Of a stretch of 64,000 nucleotides of DNA, positions 50,472 to 62,723 are shown in pieces. The notes under the pieces were generated by a model. The model was not told the origin of the DNA. It did no database searches and saw nothing but the letters and a program-made list of their open reading frames with translations. Origin of the DNA: Cellulomonas sp. 73-92 (GTDB taxonomy: Bacteria; Actinomycetota; Actinomycetes; Actinomycetales; Cellulomonadaceae); assembly GCF_001898175.1 (NCBI RefSeq), contig NZ_MKTH01000018.1:189542-253541 (forward strand), in the 5' to 3' direction. How positions within the stretch are numbered: position 1 is the stretch's first letter; each line of letters opens with the position of its first letter. The position numbers were made by a program, and so were the translations under genes.

Positions 50472-52067
50472 TCAGAGGGGTGGAATCCCCAGGTGGTGCA
50501 GACCCCAGATGGCAGAGTCGGTCAGCGCCTCCCACGACGCCTCGATGACGTTGGGCCCCACGCCGACGGTCATCCAGGTCGTCGTGCCGTCGCTCGTCTC
50601 GATGAGCACCCGCGTCGTCGCATCCGTGCCGTGCTGCGTGTCGAGGATCCGCACCTTGAAGTCGATGAGGACGAACGCCTCGAGCTGCGGGTACACGCGC
50701 ACCAGCGCCTGGCGCAGCGCCTGGTCGAGCGCGTTGACGGGGCCGTTGCCCTCGCCCGTGCTCACCACCCGCTCGCCGCCGGCGGTGAGCTTGACGGTCG
50801 CCTCGGCGTACGCGGGTGTGCCGCGGCCGCCGCGCCGCTCGACGATGGTGCGCCAGGACTCCACCGTGAAGTACGACGGCCGGCCGGCGCCCGCCTCCTC
50901 GAGGAGCAGCAGCTCGAAGCTGGCGTCGGCCGCCTCGTAGGTGTACCCGCTCGCCTCGGCGTCCTTGACCCGGTTGGCGACGCGCGTGAGCACGTCCGGC
51001 CGGTCCGACAGGTCGAAGCCGAGCTCGCGGCCCTTGAGCTCCACCGAGGCGCGGCCGGCCATCTCGGAGACGAGCATCCGCATGTCGTTGCCGACGTTGG
51101 CGGGGTCGGTGTGCTGGTACATGTCGGGGTCGACGCGGATGGCGCTGGCGTGCAGCCCGGCCTTGTGCGCGAAGGCGCTGGTGCCGACGTAGGGCTGGCG
51201 CGCGAACGGCGAGATGTTGGTGATCTCGCTGATGGCGTGGGCGATCCGCGTCAGGTCGCGCAGGCCGCCGCCGTCCAGCGCGCGCAGCACCGGGCGGGCG
51301 AGCTTCAGCTCGAGGTTGGCGACCACCGTCAGGAGGTCGGCGTTCCCGGTCCGCTCGCCGTAGCCGTTGACCGTGCCCTGCACGTGGGTCGCGCCGGCGT
51401 CCACCGCGGCCAGCGTGTTGGCGACCGCGCAGCCGGAGTCGTTGTGGGCGTGGATGCCGAGCACCGCGTGCGGACCGACCGCGTCACGCACCGCCGTGAC
51501 GGTCTCGCCCACCCAGGTGGGCAGCATGCCGCCGTTGGTGTCGCACAGCGCGACGACCTCGGCGCCCGACTCGAAGCTCGCCAGCACGGCCGCCAGCGCG
51601 AAGTCCTTGTCGTAGCGGTAGCCGTCGAAGAAGTGCTCGACGTCGACGACGACCCGCCGGCCCTCGAGCACGAGGTACGACACGGTGTCGCGGATCATCG
51701 CGAGGCCCTCGTCCCTCGTCGTGCGCAGCGCGCGCTCGACGTGCCGCACGTCGCTCTTCGCGACGAGCGTGACGATGGGCGTCTCGGCGTCGACGAGCGC
51801 CCGCACCTGGGGGTCGTCGGCCGCCCGCACGCCGGCCTTGCGGGTGGCGCCGAACGCCGCGAGCTCGGCGTTCTTCAGGTCGAGCTCCTTGGCGGCGCGC
51901 TTGAAGAACTCCGTGTCCTTGGGCACCGCGCCGGGCCACCCGCCCTCGATGACCCCGACGCCGAGCTCGTCGAGCAGGGCGCTGATGAGCAGCTTGTCGG
52001 TGATGGAGAGGTTGATCCCCTCCTGCTGGGCACCGTCGCGCAGCGTGGTGTCGTAGACCTGGAACAA
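50472..52067 (-). CDS. cimA: (R)-citramalate synthase (LeuA-like)
   Basis: 531 residues. Start is TTG 52067, preceded by AAGGAG 8 bases upstream and leading straight into FQVYDTTLRDGAQQEGINLS, the usual N-terminus; the 53 codons above are the attenuator. HMGL-like TIM barrel (YDTTLRDGAQQEG, HAHNDSGCAVANTLAAVDAGATHVQGTVNGYGERTGNADL) plus a C-terminal LeuA regulatory domain (~390-531). It condenses pyruvate and acetyl-CoA to citramalate for threonine-independent isoleucine synthesis. Related 2-isopropylmalate-type specificity is a lesser alternative. It belongs to the ilv/leu cluster. Confidence 0.88.
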   Translation of the reverse strand: MFQVYDTTLRDGAQQEGINLSITDKLLISALLDELGVGVIEGGWPGAVPKDTEFFKRAAKELDLKNAELAAFGATRKAGVRAADDPQVRALVDAETPIVTLVAKSDVRHVERALRTTRDEGLAMIRDTVSYLVLEGRRVVVDVEHFFDGYRYDKDFALAAVLASFESGAEVVALCDTNGGMLPTWVGETVTAVRDAVGPHAVLGIHAHNDSGCAVANTLAAVDAGATHVQGTVNGYGERTGNADLLTVVANLELKLARPVLRALDGGGLRDLTRIAHAISEITNISPFARQPYVGTSAFAHKAGLHASAIRVDPDMYQHTDPANVGNDMRMLVSEMAGRASVELKGRELGFDLSDRPDVLTRVANRVKDAEASGYTYEAADASFELLLLEEAGAGRPSYFTVESWRTIVERRGGRGTPAYAEATVKLTAGGERVVSTGEGNGPVNALDQALRQALVRVYPQLEAFVLIDFKVRILDTQHGTDATTRVLIETSDGTTTWMTVGVGPNVIEASWEALTDSAIWGLHHLGIPPL

Positions 52068-52130
52068 CTCGGGTGCTCCTTCGTCGGGACGTCGCGGGAC
52101 GGGTGAGGGGTGGTACCCGGTACAACAAAA

Positions 52131-52155
52131 AGACCCCCCGTGGTACGGGAGGTCT
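52131..52155 (-). terminator. Attenuator terminator in front of cimA
   Basis: On the minus strand, arms AGACCTCCCG and CGGGGGGTCT (one G-U pair) around a 5-base loop, followed by the U-run TCTTTTTG. It is a complete intrinsic terminator 64 bp before the cimA start, so it must be bypassed for expression. Confidence 0.9.
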
Positions 52156-52181
52156 GCGCGCCGGCGGATGGGCCGACGCGC
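52156..52181 (-). promoter_or_regulatory. Upstream hairpin of the cimA attenuator
   Basis: Arms GCGCGTCGGC and GCCGGCGCGC (one G-U pair), 6-base loop, abutting the terminator stem and beginning at the leader peptide stop codon. Ribosome position on the leader would decide whether it forms. Which sequences pair as antiterminator is not resolved. Confidence 0.7.
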
Positions 52182-52210
52182 TAGCCGATAATCAGCGAGT
52201 ACTGATGCAC
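52181..52210 (-). CDS. Candidate leader peptide of the cimA attenuator (MHQYSLIIG)
   Basis: Nine codons from GTG 52210: CAT CAG TAC TCG CTG ATT ATC GGC then TAG at the foot of the first hairpin. Consecutive Leu-Ile-Ile codons directly before the stop suit isoleucine-sensitive attenuation of citramalate synthase. The ribosome site is weak. A -10-like TAGGTT (52235-52230) suggests a start ~52223. An overlapping reading frame (MGACISTR) is less suitable. Confidence 0.6.
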   Translation of the reverse strand: MHQYSLIIG

Positions 52211-52316
52211 GCACCCATGGTGACACACGAACCTACGGTCGCGTAACCCACGTCCGCGACCCGGACGCGGCCGGGCACGGCCCGGTCGTGGCCGGCCGGT
52301 GGCCGGCGGCGGCACG

Positions 52317-53417
52317 TCAGACGAGGCGGTAGAGCCAGCCGTGCAAGTCGGCGGCACGGCCGGTCTGGATGTCCGTCAGCTGCTCGCGGATCGCCACCGT
52401 CACCGGGCCGGCGCCGCCGTCGCCGACCGTCAGGTCGAAGTCGTCCGACGCCAGCCGGCCGATGGGGGTCATGACGGCGGCCGTGCCGCACGCGAACACC
52501 TCGGCGACCTCGCCGCTGGCCAGGCCGGCGGTCAGCTCGTCGAGCCGCACCGGCTCCTCGGACACCTCGTGCCCCGCCTCCGCCAGCAGCGTGAGGATCG
52601 AGGAGCGCGTGACGCCCTCGAGGATGGTGCCGGAGATGGCGGGCGTCGTCACCCGGCCGTCCGCGTGCACCACCATGACGTTCATGCCGCCGAGCTCCTC
52701 GAGCGTCTCGCCGGCCACGTCGAGGAAGCACACCTGGTCGAAGCCCTTGGCGTAGGCCTCCTGCTGCGGCAGCAGGCTGGCGGCGTAGTTGCCGCCGCAC
52801 TTGGCGGCCCCGGTGCCACCGGGACCCGCCCGGTGGAAGTCGGTCGAGATCCAGATGGACACCGGCTGCACGCCGCCGGAGGCGAAGTACGGCCCGACGG
52901 GCGAGGCGATGGTGAGGAACTCCACCGCGTTGGCCGGCCGCACGCCGAGGAACCGCTCCGCGGCGTACATGAAGGGGCGCAGGTAGAGGCTGGTCTCCTC
53001 CCCCGACGGCACCCAGTCCCGGTCGGCCGCGACGAGCGCGGTGATCGCGCCGAGGAAGTCGTCCTCGGACAGCTCGGGCAGCGCCAGGCGATGGGCGGAG
53101 CGCGCGAAGCGGGCGGCGTTGGCCTGCGGCCGGAACGACCAGATCGAGCCGTCCGCGTGCCGGTAGGCCTTGAGCCCCTCGAAGATCTCCTGCCCGTAGT
53201 GGAGCACCGCCGCCGCCGGGTCGAGCACCAGCGGCGCGTACGGCTCGACACGGCGGTTCGCCCAGCCGCCGTCCGCCGTCCAGCCGATCCGCGCCATGTG
53301 GTCCGTGAAGACCGTGCCGAACCTCGGGTGCTCCAGGAGCTTCGCGCGCTCCTCGTCGGGCACCGGGTGGTCGGTGCGGTGCAGCTCGAAGAGGTCGGCG
53401 GGCGTCGTGGTGCTCAT
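52317..53417 (-). CDS. ilvE: Branched-chain amino-acid aminotransferase
   Basis: 366 residues from ATG 53417. PLP fold-type IV: LHYGQEIFEGLKAYRHADGSIWSFRPQANAARF, SLYLRPFMYA, KCGGNYAASLLPQQEA (PLP Lys), LDVAGETLEELGGMNVMVV, ISGTILEGVTRSSIL, EVFACGTAAVMTPIG. It catalyses the final transamination to Val, Leu and Ile with glutamate. It lies between leuB (53-bp gap) and the cimA attenuator, in the same transcription direction. Confidence 0.96.
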   Translation of the reverse strand: MSTTTPADLFELHRTDHPVPDEERAKLLEHPRFGTVFTDHMARIGWTADGGWANRRVEPYAPLVLDPAAAVLHYGQEIFEGLKAYRHADGSIWSFRPQANAARFARSAHRLALPELSEDDFLGAITALVAADRDWVPSGEETSLYLRPFMYAAERFLGVRPANAVEFLTIASPVGPYFASGGVQPVSIWISTDFHRAGPGGTGAAKCGGNYAASLLPQQEAYAKGFDQVCFLDVAGETLEELGGMNVMVVHADGRVTTPAISGTILEGVTRSSILTLLAEAGHEVSEEPVRLDELTAGLASGEVAEVFACGTAAVMTPIGRLASDDFDLTVGDGGAGPVTVAIREQLTDIQTGRAADLHGWLYRLV

Positions 53418-53470
53418 GTCTGGTGGCCTTTCACGGGACTCGGGACGAGAGTATCCGCCGGCCGGGCGGG

Positions 53471-54517
53471 CTAGATGCGCGCGACGAGGTCGGCGCCCAC
53501 CTCGGCCGTCGACCGTACTCGGCCGCCCCGCTCGGCGAGGTCGGCGGCGACCGCGGCGTCCACCCGCGCGGCCTCGTCGTGCCGCCCGAGGTGGTCCAGG
53601 AGCATCGCGACCGACAGCACGGTGGCCGTCGGGTCGGCCTTGCCCTGCCCCGCGATGTCCGGCGCCGAGCCGTGCACGGGCTCGAACATGCTGGGCGCGG
53701 TCCGGTCGGGGTTGACGTTGCCGGACGCCGCCAGGCCGATGCCACCGGTGATGGCCGCCGCGAGGTCGGTGAGGATGTCGCCGAAGAGGTTGTCCGTCAC
53801 GACGACGTCGAAGCGGCTGGGGTTCGTCGCGAGGTAGATGGTCGCGGCGTCGACGTGGCAGTAGTCGGTGGTGACGCCGGGGAACTCGGCGTTGACCGCC
53901 TCGACCGTGCGGCGCCAGAGGTGGCCCGCGTGCACCAGCACGTTGTGCTTGTGGACCAGGGTCAGCTTCTTGCGCGGGCGGGCGGCGGCCTGGGCGAAGG
54001 CGTAGCGGACGACGCGCTCGACGCCGAAGGCGGTGTTGACCGACACCTCGGTGGCGATCTCGTGGGCTGTGCCGACCCGCAGCGCGCCGCCGTTGCCGAC
54101 GTACGGCCCCTCGGTGCCCTCGCGCACGACGACGAAGTCGACGTCCCCGGGGTTGGCCAGCGGGCCGGTGACCCCCGGGTAGAGCTTGGACGGGCGGAGG
54201 TTGACGTAGTGGTCGAGCGCGAACCGGAGCTTGAGCAGCAGCCCGCGCTCGAGCACGCCCGACGGCACGGTGGGGTCGCCGACCGCGCCGAGCAGGATGG
54301 CGTCGTGCTCGCGGATCGCGGCGAGGTCGTCGTCGGTCAGCGTCTCCCCGGTGGCGTGCCACCGGGCCGCGCCCAGGTCGAACGGCGTCGCCTCGACCTG
54401 GGCCGAGCCGCCGACCGCCTTCTCCAGCGCGAGCAGCCCCTGCTCGACGACCTCCGGGCCGATCCCGTCGCCGGCGACGACCGCCAGCCTGATCGGCCCG
54501 TTCTCCGTGTTCGTCAT
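53471..54517 (-). CDS. leuB: 3-isopropylmalate dehydrogenase
   Basis: 348 residues from ATG 54517. Isocitrate/isopropylmalate dehydrogenase motifs: [122 protein letters not shown]-dependent oxidative decarboxylation in leucine synthesis. In the citramalate route the same enzyme oxidises 3-methylmalate, which fits its position beside cimA. Confidence 0.96.
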   Translation of the reverse strand: MTNTENGPIRLAVVAGDGIGPEVVEQGLLALEKAVGGSAQVEATPFDLGAARWHATGETLTDDDLAAIREHDAILLGAVGDPTVPSGVLERGLLLKLRFALDHYVNLRPSKLYPGVTGPLANPGDVDFVVVREGTEGPYVGNGGALRVGTAHEIATEVSVNTAFGVERVVRYAFAQAAARPRKKLTLVHKHNVLVHAGHLWRRTVEAVNAEFPGVTTDYCHVDAATIYLATNPSRFDVVVTDNLFGDILTDLAAAITGGIGLAASGNVNPDRTAPSMFEPVHGSAPDIAGQGKADPTATVLSVAMLLDHLGRHDEAARVDAAVAADLAERGGRVRSTAEVGADLVARI

Positions 54518-54561
54518 GCCTGCCAACCTATCCGCCCGTCCAAGCCTTGGACCGGCCCGTC

Positions 54562-58146
<3,585 letters not shown>

Positions 58147-58225
58147 CTACGCGAGCCACGCCCGCGATGTCACATCCGAACGCCCCTATCTCAGAAATCG
58201 GTTCACGGTCTCACATCGTGGACCG

Positions 58226-59254
58226 CTAGTGGACGGGCGCGCCGTGCGTCGCGAAGCCGAACAGGTCCTTCGGGTCGTCGGGCTCGGCGACCAGGTCGAT
58301 GTCGCGGAACAGGTCCGTGCCGGCGACGTCGTCGCGCACGAAGCACAGGGCGGAGAAGTCCTCCAGGGCGAAGCCGACCGAGTCGAACACGGTGACCTCG
58401 TCGGGCGACCGCCGCCCCGGTGCGCGCCCCGCCACGACCTCCCAGAGCTCGGTGACGGGGAACGTCGCGGCCAGCTGCTGGATCTCGCCCTCGAGGCGCG
58501 TCTGCGGCTCGTACTCCACGGTCACCGCCGCGCGCTCGAGGATCGCCGGGTCGAGCTCCGTCTTGCCGGGGCAGTCGCCGCCGATCGCGTTGACGTGCAT
58601 CCCGGGCTCGACCTGCTCGTCGGCCAGGATCACGGCGCGCACCTTGTCGGCGGTGCACGTCGTCACGACGTCGGCGCCCCGCACGGCGTCGGTCGCGCTG
58701 GTCGCCGCGCGCACGTCGAAGCCGAGCGGCGCGAGGTTGCGCACCGCCTTGACCATCGCCGCGGGGTCGATGTCCCACACCCGGAGCTGGTCGATCCCGA
58801 GCAGCTCGCGGAACGCGATCGCCTGGAACTCCGACTGGCTGCCCGCACCGACGAGCGCCATGGTGCGGCTGTCGGGCCGCGCGAGGTAGCGCGCCGCGAG
58901 CGCCGACGTCGCGGCGGTGCGCAGCGCGGTGAGCAGCGTCATCTCGGCCACGAAGAGCGGGTACCCGGTGTGGACCGACGCGAGCACGCCGAACGCCGTC
59001 ACCGTCTGGTGCCCGCGCGCCGGGTTGAACGGGTGCCCGTTGACGTACTTGAAGGCGTAGGTGTCCGCGTCGGTGATCGGCATGAGCTCGATGACGCCGA
59101 ACGGCGTGTGGGAGGCGATCCGCTCCCGCTTCTCGAACTCCGGCCAGCGGCGCAGGTCGGCCTCGAGCCGGGCGGCGATGCCGGTGATCGTGGCGGCCGG
59201 GCCCCGCGTCCCCAGCCAGCGCACCATGTCCTCGACGCCGACGAACGTGGTCAT
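58226..59254 (-). CDS. Ornithine cyclodeaminase
   Basis: 342 residues from ATG 59254 (the 590-codon open frame upstream runs through putA and is not coding). Mu-crystallin/OCD features: TPFGVIELMPITDADTYAFKYVNGHPFNP, AEMTLLTALRTAATSALAARYLA, NAD-binding VGAGSQSEFQAIAF, AIGGDCPGKTELDP (with the conserved Asp near GDCPGK), and EYEPQTRLEGE. It converts L-ornithine to L-proline and ammonia. Starts 64 bp from the divergent putA, which degrades proline. Confidence 0.92.
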   Translation of the reverse strand: MTTFVGVEDMVRWLGTRGPAATITGIAARLEADLRRWPEFEKRERIASHTPFGVIELMPITDADTYAFKYVNGHPFNPARGHQTVTAFGVLASVHTGYPLFVAEMTLLTALRTAATSALAARYLARPDSRTMALVGAGSQSEFQAIAFRELLGIDQLRVWDIDPAAMVKAVRNLAPLGFDVRAATSATDAVRGADVVTTCTADKVRAVILADEQVEPGMHVNAIGGDCPGKTELDPAILERAAVTVEYEPQTRLEGEIQQLAATFPVTELWEVVAGRAPGRRSPDEVTVFDSVGFALEDFSALCFVRDDVAGTDLFRDIDLVAEPDDPKDLFGFATHGAPVH

Positions 59255-59318
59255 CCCGCCTCCAGGACGCGAACCTCGCGACGCGCCGTCGCGCCGTACC
59301 GCGACGATACTGGCCGGG

Positions 59319-62300
59319 GTGAGCACCGACGCCCGCACCCTGGCCGACGACGCCGTCGCACTCGTCCGCACGTGGCTCGCGGACCCCGCGGCCGCCCACC
59401 CCGATCCCGCCGCACGCCGGCTCGCCGCCCTGCTGCGCGACCCTGCCGGCCTCGAGTTCGCCGTCGGGTTCATCGACGGCGTGGTGCGTCCCGAGGACGC
59501 GACCGTCGCGGCCCGCGCGTTCCGGCGGCTGTCGGGGCGGCCGCCGGCGTTCCTCTCCCCGTGGCTGCGCGCCGGCATCCGCGTGGGCGGGGCCGCCGCG
59601 CCGGTGCTGCCCGGCGTCGTGGTGCCCACCGGGCGGGCCGCGCTGCGGGCGCTCGTCGGGCACCTGCTGCTCGACGCCGACGGCCGCCGGCTGACGAGCC
59701 GGCTCGCCGCGCTGCGGGCCGGCGGCGCCACGCCCAACGTCAACCTGCTCGGGGAGGCCGTGCTCGGGCCGCGGCAGGCCGCCCGGCGGCTCGAGGGCAT
59801 CGGCCGGCTGCTGGCGCGCGACGACGTCGACCACCTGTCCGTCAAGGTCTCCGCGACCGTCGCGCCGCACGCGCCCTGGGCGTTCGACGAGGCCGTCGAC
59901 GAGGTCGTCGAGACCCTCGCGCCGCTGTACGGGCTGGCGGCCGCCCGGGGCACCCTGCTCACCCTCGACATGGAGGAGTACCGGGACCTCGACCTCACGC
60001 TGGCGGTGTTCCGGCGGCTGCTCGAGCGGTCCGAGCTGCGCGGCCTGGTCGCCGGCGTGGTGCTGCAGGCCTACCTCCCGGATGCCACCCCGGCGTACGA
60101 CGAGCTCGCGGCGTGGGCCGGCGCACGCGTCGCCGCGGGCGGGGCACCCGTGCGGGTGCGGCTCGTCAAGGGCGCGAACCTGCCGATGGAGCGCGTCGAC
60201 GCGCAGATGCACGGGTGGCCCGTGGCGACGTGGTCCTCCAAGCGCGAGACCGACACCGCCTACCTGCGGCTCCTGGACCAGGCGCTGACGCCCGCAGCCG
60301 TGGCGGCGGTGCGCGTCGGGGTCGCAGGCCACAACCTCTTCGACGTCGCGCTCGCCGTGCTGCTGGCGCGGGCGCGCGGGCTCTCCGACGGCGTCGAGAT
60401 CGAGATGCTGCTGGGCATGGCTCCCGCGCAGGCCGAGGCGGCTCGGCGGGAGGCGGGCGGCCTGCTGCTCTACACGCCGGTGGTCGCGCGCTCCGACGCC
60501 GACTCGGCGATCGCCTACCTCGTGCGGCGGCTCGAGGAGGGCGCGAGCCCCGAGAACTTCCTGGCCAGCGCCCTGCGGCTGGCCGACGACGAAGAAGCGT
60601 TCGCGCTCGAGGAGCGGCGCTTCCGCGCGTCGCTGGCCGCGCTCGACGAGCCTGTGCCGACGAGCCACCGGACCGCCGCCACGCCGACGGCTGTCCAGGG
60701 GTTCCGCAACGCGTCCGACAGCGACCCGGCGGTCGCCGCGACGCGCGGGTGGGCGCGAGACATCCTGCGGCGCGCGCCGCACAGCACGCTCGGCGAGGGC
60801 GCCGTCGCGGCCGCCACGGTCCGCGACGATGCGCGGCTGGGCGCGCTGCTGGACACCGCCCGCTCCGCCGCACCCGGCTGGGCCGCGCTGGCCCCCGCCG
60901 CCCGCGCCGAGATCCTCGGCCGCGCCGCCGACGTCCTGGAGCGCCGCCGGGGCGAGCTCGTCGAGGTGATGGTCGCCGAGGGTGGCAAGACGGTCGACCA
61001 GGCCGATCCCGAGGTGTCCGAGGCCGTGGACCACGCGCGCCACGACGCGGAGCTGGCGATCGCGGCCGCCCAGCTCGGCGGCGCCGTGCTCGACCCGTAT
61101 GCCGTCACGCTCGTCGTGCCGCCGTGGAACTTCCCGCTGGCGATCCCCGCAGGCTCGACGCTCGCGGCGCTGGCGTCCGGCTCCGCGGTGGTGCTCAAGC
61201 CGTCGCGGCGCACCCCACGCACCGCGGCGCTGCTCGTCGACGCGCTGCACGAGGCGGGGGTGCCGCGCGAGGTCCTCGCGTTCGCACCGGTCGCCGACGC
61301 CGCGCTCGGCTCCCGCCTGGTGGCCGACGCCCGCGTCGACCAGGTGCTCCTCACCGGCGGCTACGAGACAGCGGAGGCGTTCCGGTCGCTGCGGCCGGGC
61401 CTCCGGCTGCTCGCCGAGACGAGCGGCAAGAACGCCGTCGTCGTCACGCCCAGCGCGGACCTCGACCTCGCGGCGCGCGACGTCGCCGCCTCGGCCTTCG
61501 GCCACGCGGGCCAGAAGTGCTCGGCGGCCTCGCTCGTCATCCTCGTCGGGCAGGTCGCCCGGTCCCGGCGCTTTCGCGACCAGCTGCTCGACGCCGTCGA
61601 CGCGATGCGCGTCGGCGAGGCGTGGGACCCCACGGCGCGGATGGGGCCGCTCATCGCGCCGGCCGAGGGCAAGCTGCTCGACGCCCTGACCCAGCTGGGG
61701 CCCGGCGAGCGGTGGGTCCGCACGCCACGGCGCCTCGACGAGGCTGGCAGGCTCTGGACGCCGGGCGTCAAGACCACCGTCCCCGGCTCGTCGTTCCACA
61801 CCACGGAGTGCTTCGGTCCCGTGCTCGGGGTGCTGACGGCGCGCGACCTCGACGAGGCCCTGGCGATCCAGAACGCCGTGCCGTTCGGCCTGACGGCCGG
61901 CCTGCACTCGCTCGACGCCGACGAGGTGGCGCACTGGGTGGAACGGGTCGAGGCGGGCAACCTCTACGTCAACCGCGGCATCACGGGCGCCATCGTGCGG
62001 CGCCAGCCGTTCGGTGGCTGGAAGCGCTCGGTCGTCGGGCCGGGCGCCAAGCTCGGCGGGCCCAGCACGGTGCTCGCCGTCTCGTCGTTCCGCCGCGCGC
62101 AGGCCGCGCACGACGAGCCGGCCGACGCCCCGGCCGCCGCGATCGTCGCCGCGTTCGGCGCCCGTGGCCCGGAGGTTGCCGCGTTCCTGCGCCGCTCGGC
62201 GGCGAGCGACCGGCGGGCCTGGGCCGACGAGTACGGCGTGGTGCGCGACGCGACCGGCCTGGCCGCCGAGCGCAACGCGCTGCGCTACCGCCCGGTCCCG

Positions 62301-62717
62301 GTGACGGTCCGCGCCGCGGCGGGCGCCGAACCGGCGGACGTCGCGCGGGTGGTGCTCGCCGGCCTGTCGGCGCGTTCGCCGCTCGCCCTGTCCCTCGCCG
62401 CGCCGCCGGCGCCCGACGAGAAGGCGGCCCTGGTCACGGTCGGCATCGACCTGCGGGTGGAGGACGAGGACGCGTGGACCCGACGGGCCGGTTCGATGCA
62501 CGACGAGCGGGTGCGGCTGGTCGGCGGCTCCGCCGCCGCGCTGCTGCAGGCGGTGGGCGGCCGGCCCGACCTGACGGTGCACGACCATCCCGTCACCGAG
62601 TCCGGCCGGGTGGAGGCGCTGCCGTTCGTGCGGGAGCAGGCGATCGCGATCACCGCGCACCGGTTCGGCACGCCGAGCCGGATCGTCGAGGCGGTGCCGC
62701 TGGGCGCGCCGGCCTGA
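59319..62717 (+). CDS. putA: Bifunctional proline dehydrogenase / L-glutamate-gamma-semialdehyde dehydrogenase
   Basis: 1132 residues from GTG 59319. The FAD proline dehydrogenase barrel occupies ~60-435: NLLGEAVLG, HLSVKVSATV, LTLDMEEYRDLDLTL, VLQAYLPDA, VRLVKGANLPMERVDAQMHGWPVATWSSKRETDTAYLRLLDQAL. Then an aldehyde dehydrogenase (~490-925): VPPWNFPLAIP, LLAETSGKNAVVV (Glu), FGHAGQKCSAASLVILVGQ (catalytic Cys), TECFGPVLGVL. A ~200-residue C-terminal extension follows. There is no N-terminal ribbon-helix-helix DNA-binding domain. Oxidises proline to glutamate. Confidence 0.95.
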   Translation: MSTDARTLADDAVALVRTWLADPAAAHPDPAARRLAALLRDPAGLEFAVGFIDGVVRPEDATVAARAFRRLSGRPPAFLSPWLRAGIRVGGAAAPVLPGVVVPTGRAALRALVGHLLLDADGRRLTSRLAALRAGGATPNVNLLGEAVLGPRQAARRLEGIGRLLARDDVDHLSVKVSATVAPHAPWAFDEAVDEVVETLAPLYGLAAARGTLLTLDMEEYRDLDLTLAVFRRLLERSELRGLVAGVVLQAYLPDATPAYDELAAWAGARVAAGGAPVRVRLVKGANLPMERVDAQMHGWPVATWSSKRETDTAYLRLLDQALTPAAVAAVRVGVAGHNLFDVALAVLLARARGLSDGVEIEMLLGMAPAQAEAARREAGGLLLYTPVVARSDADSAIAYLVRRLEEGASPENFLASALRLADDEEAFALEERRFRASLAALDEPVPTSHRTAATPTAVQGFRNASDSDPAVAATRGWARDILRRAPHSTLGEGAVAAATVRDDARLGALLDTARSAAPGWAALAPAARAEILGRAADVLERRRGELVEVMVAEGGKTVDQADPEVSEAVDHARHDAELAIAAAQLGGAVLDPYAVTLVVPPWNFPLAIPAGSTLAALASGSAVVLKPSRRTPRTAALLVDALHEAGVPREVLAFAPVADAALGSRLVADARVDQVLLTGGYETAEAFRSLRPGLRLLAETSGKNAVVVTPSADLDLAARDVAASAFGHAGQKCSAASLVILVGQVARSRRFRDQLLDAVDAMRVGEAWDPTARMGPLIAPAEGKLLDALTQLGPGERWVRTPRRLDEAGRLWTPGVKTTVPGSSFHTTECFGPVLGVLTARDLDEALAIQNAVPFGLTAGLHSLDADEVAHWVERVEAGNLYVNRGITGAIVRRQPFGGWKRSVVGPGAKLGGPSTVLAVSSFRRAQAAHDEPADAPAAAIVAAFGARGPEVAAFLRRSAASDRRAWADEYGVVRDATGLAAERNALRYRPVPVTVRAAAGAEPADVARVVLAGLSARSPLALSLAAPPAPDEKAALVTVGIDLRVEDEDAWTRRAGSMHDERVRLVGGSAAALLQAVGGRPDLTVHDHPVTESGRVEALPFVREQAIAITAHRFGTPSRIVEAVPLGAPA

Positions 62718-62723
62718 GCCGGG

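Noticed and set aside
52106..52120. Plus-strand sequence resembling the T-box core (AGGGGTGGTACCCGG)
   Set aside because: It is on the strand opposite to all nearby genes, has no specifier stem or downstream plus-strand gene, and differs from AGGGTGGNACCGCG.
52192..52218. Reading frame MGACISTR as the cimA leader peptide
   Set aside because: It has only one Ile and one Thr codon. The overlapping frame MHQYSLIIG has Leu-Ile-Ile immediately before its stop at the hairpin, which fits attenuation better.
58203..62660. 1485-codon open frame antisense to putA
   Set aside because: It is a shadow frame of high-GC coding DNA: repetitive Arg/Gly/Asp-rich composition, no motifs, fully overlapped by well-supported genes.
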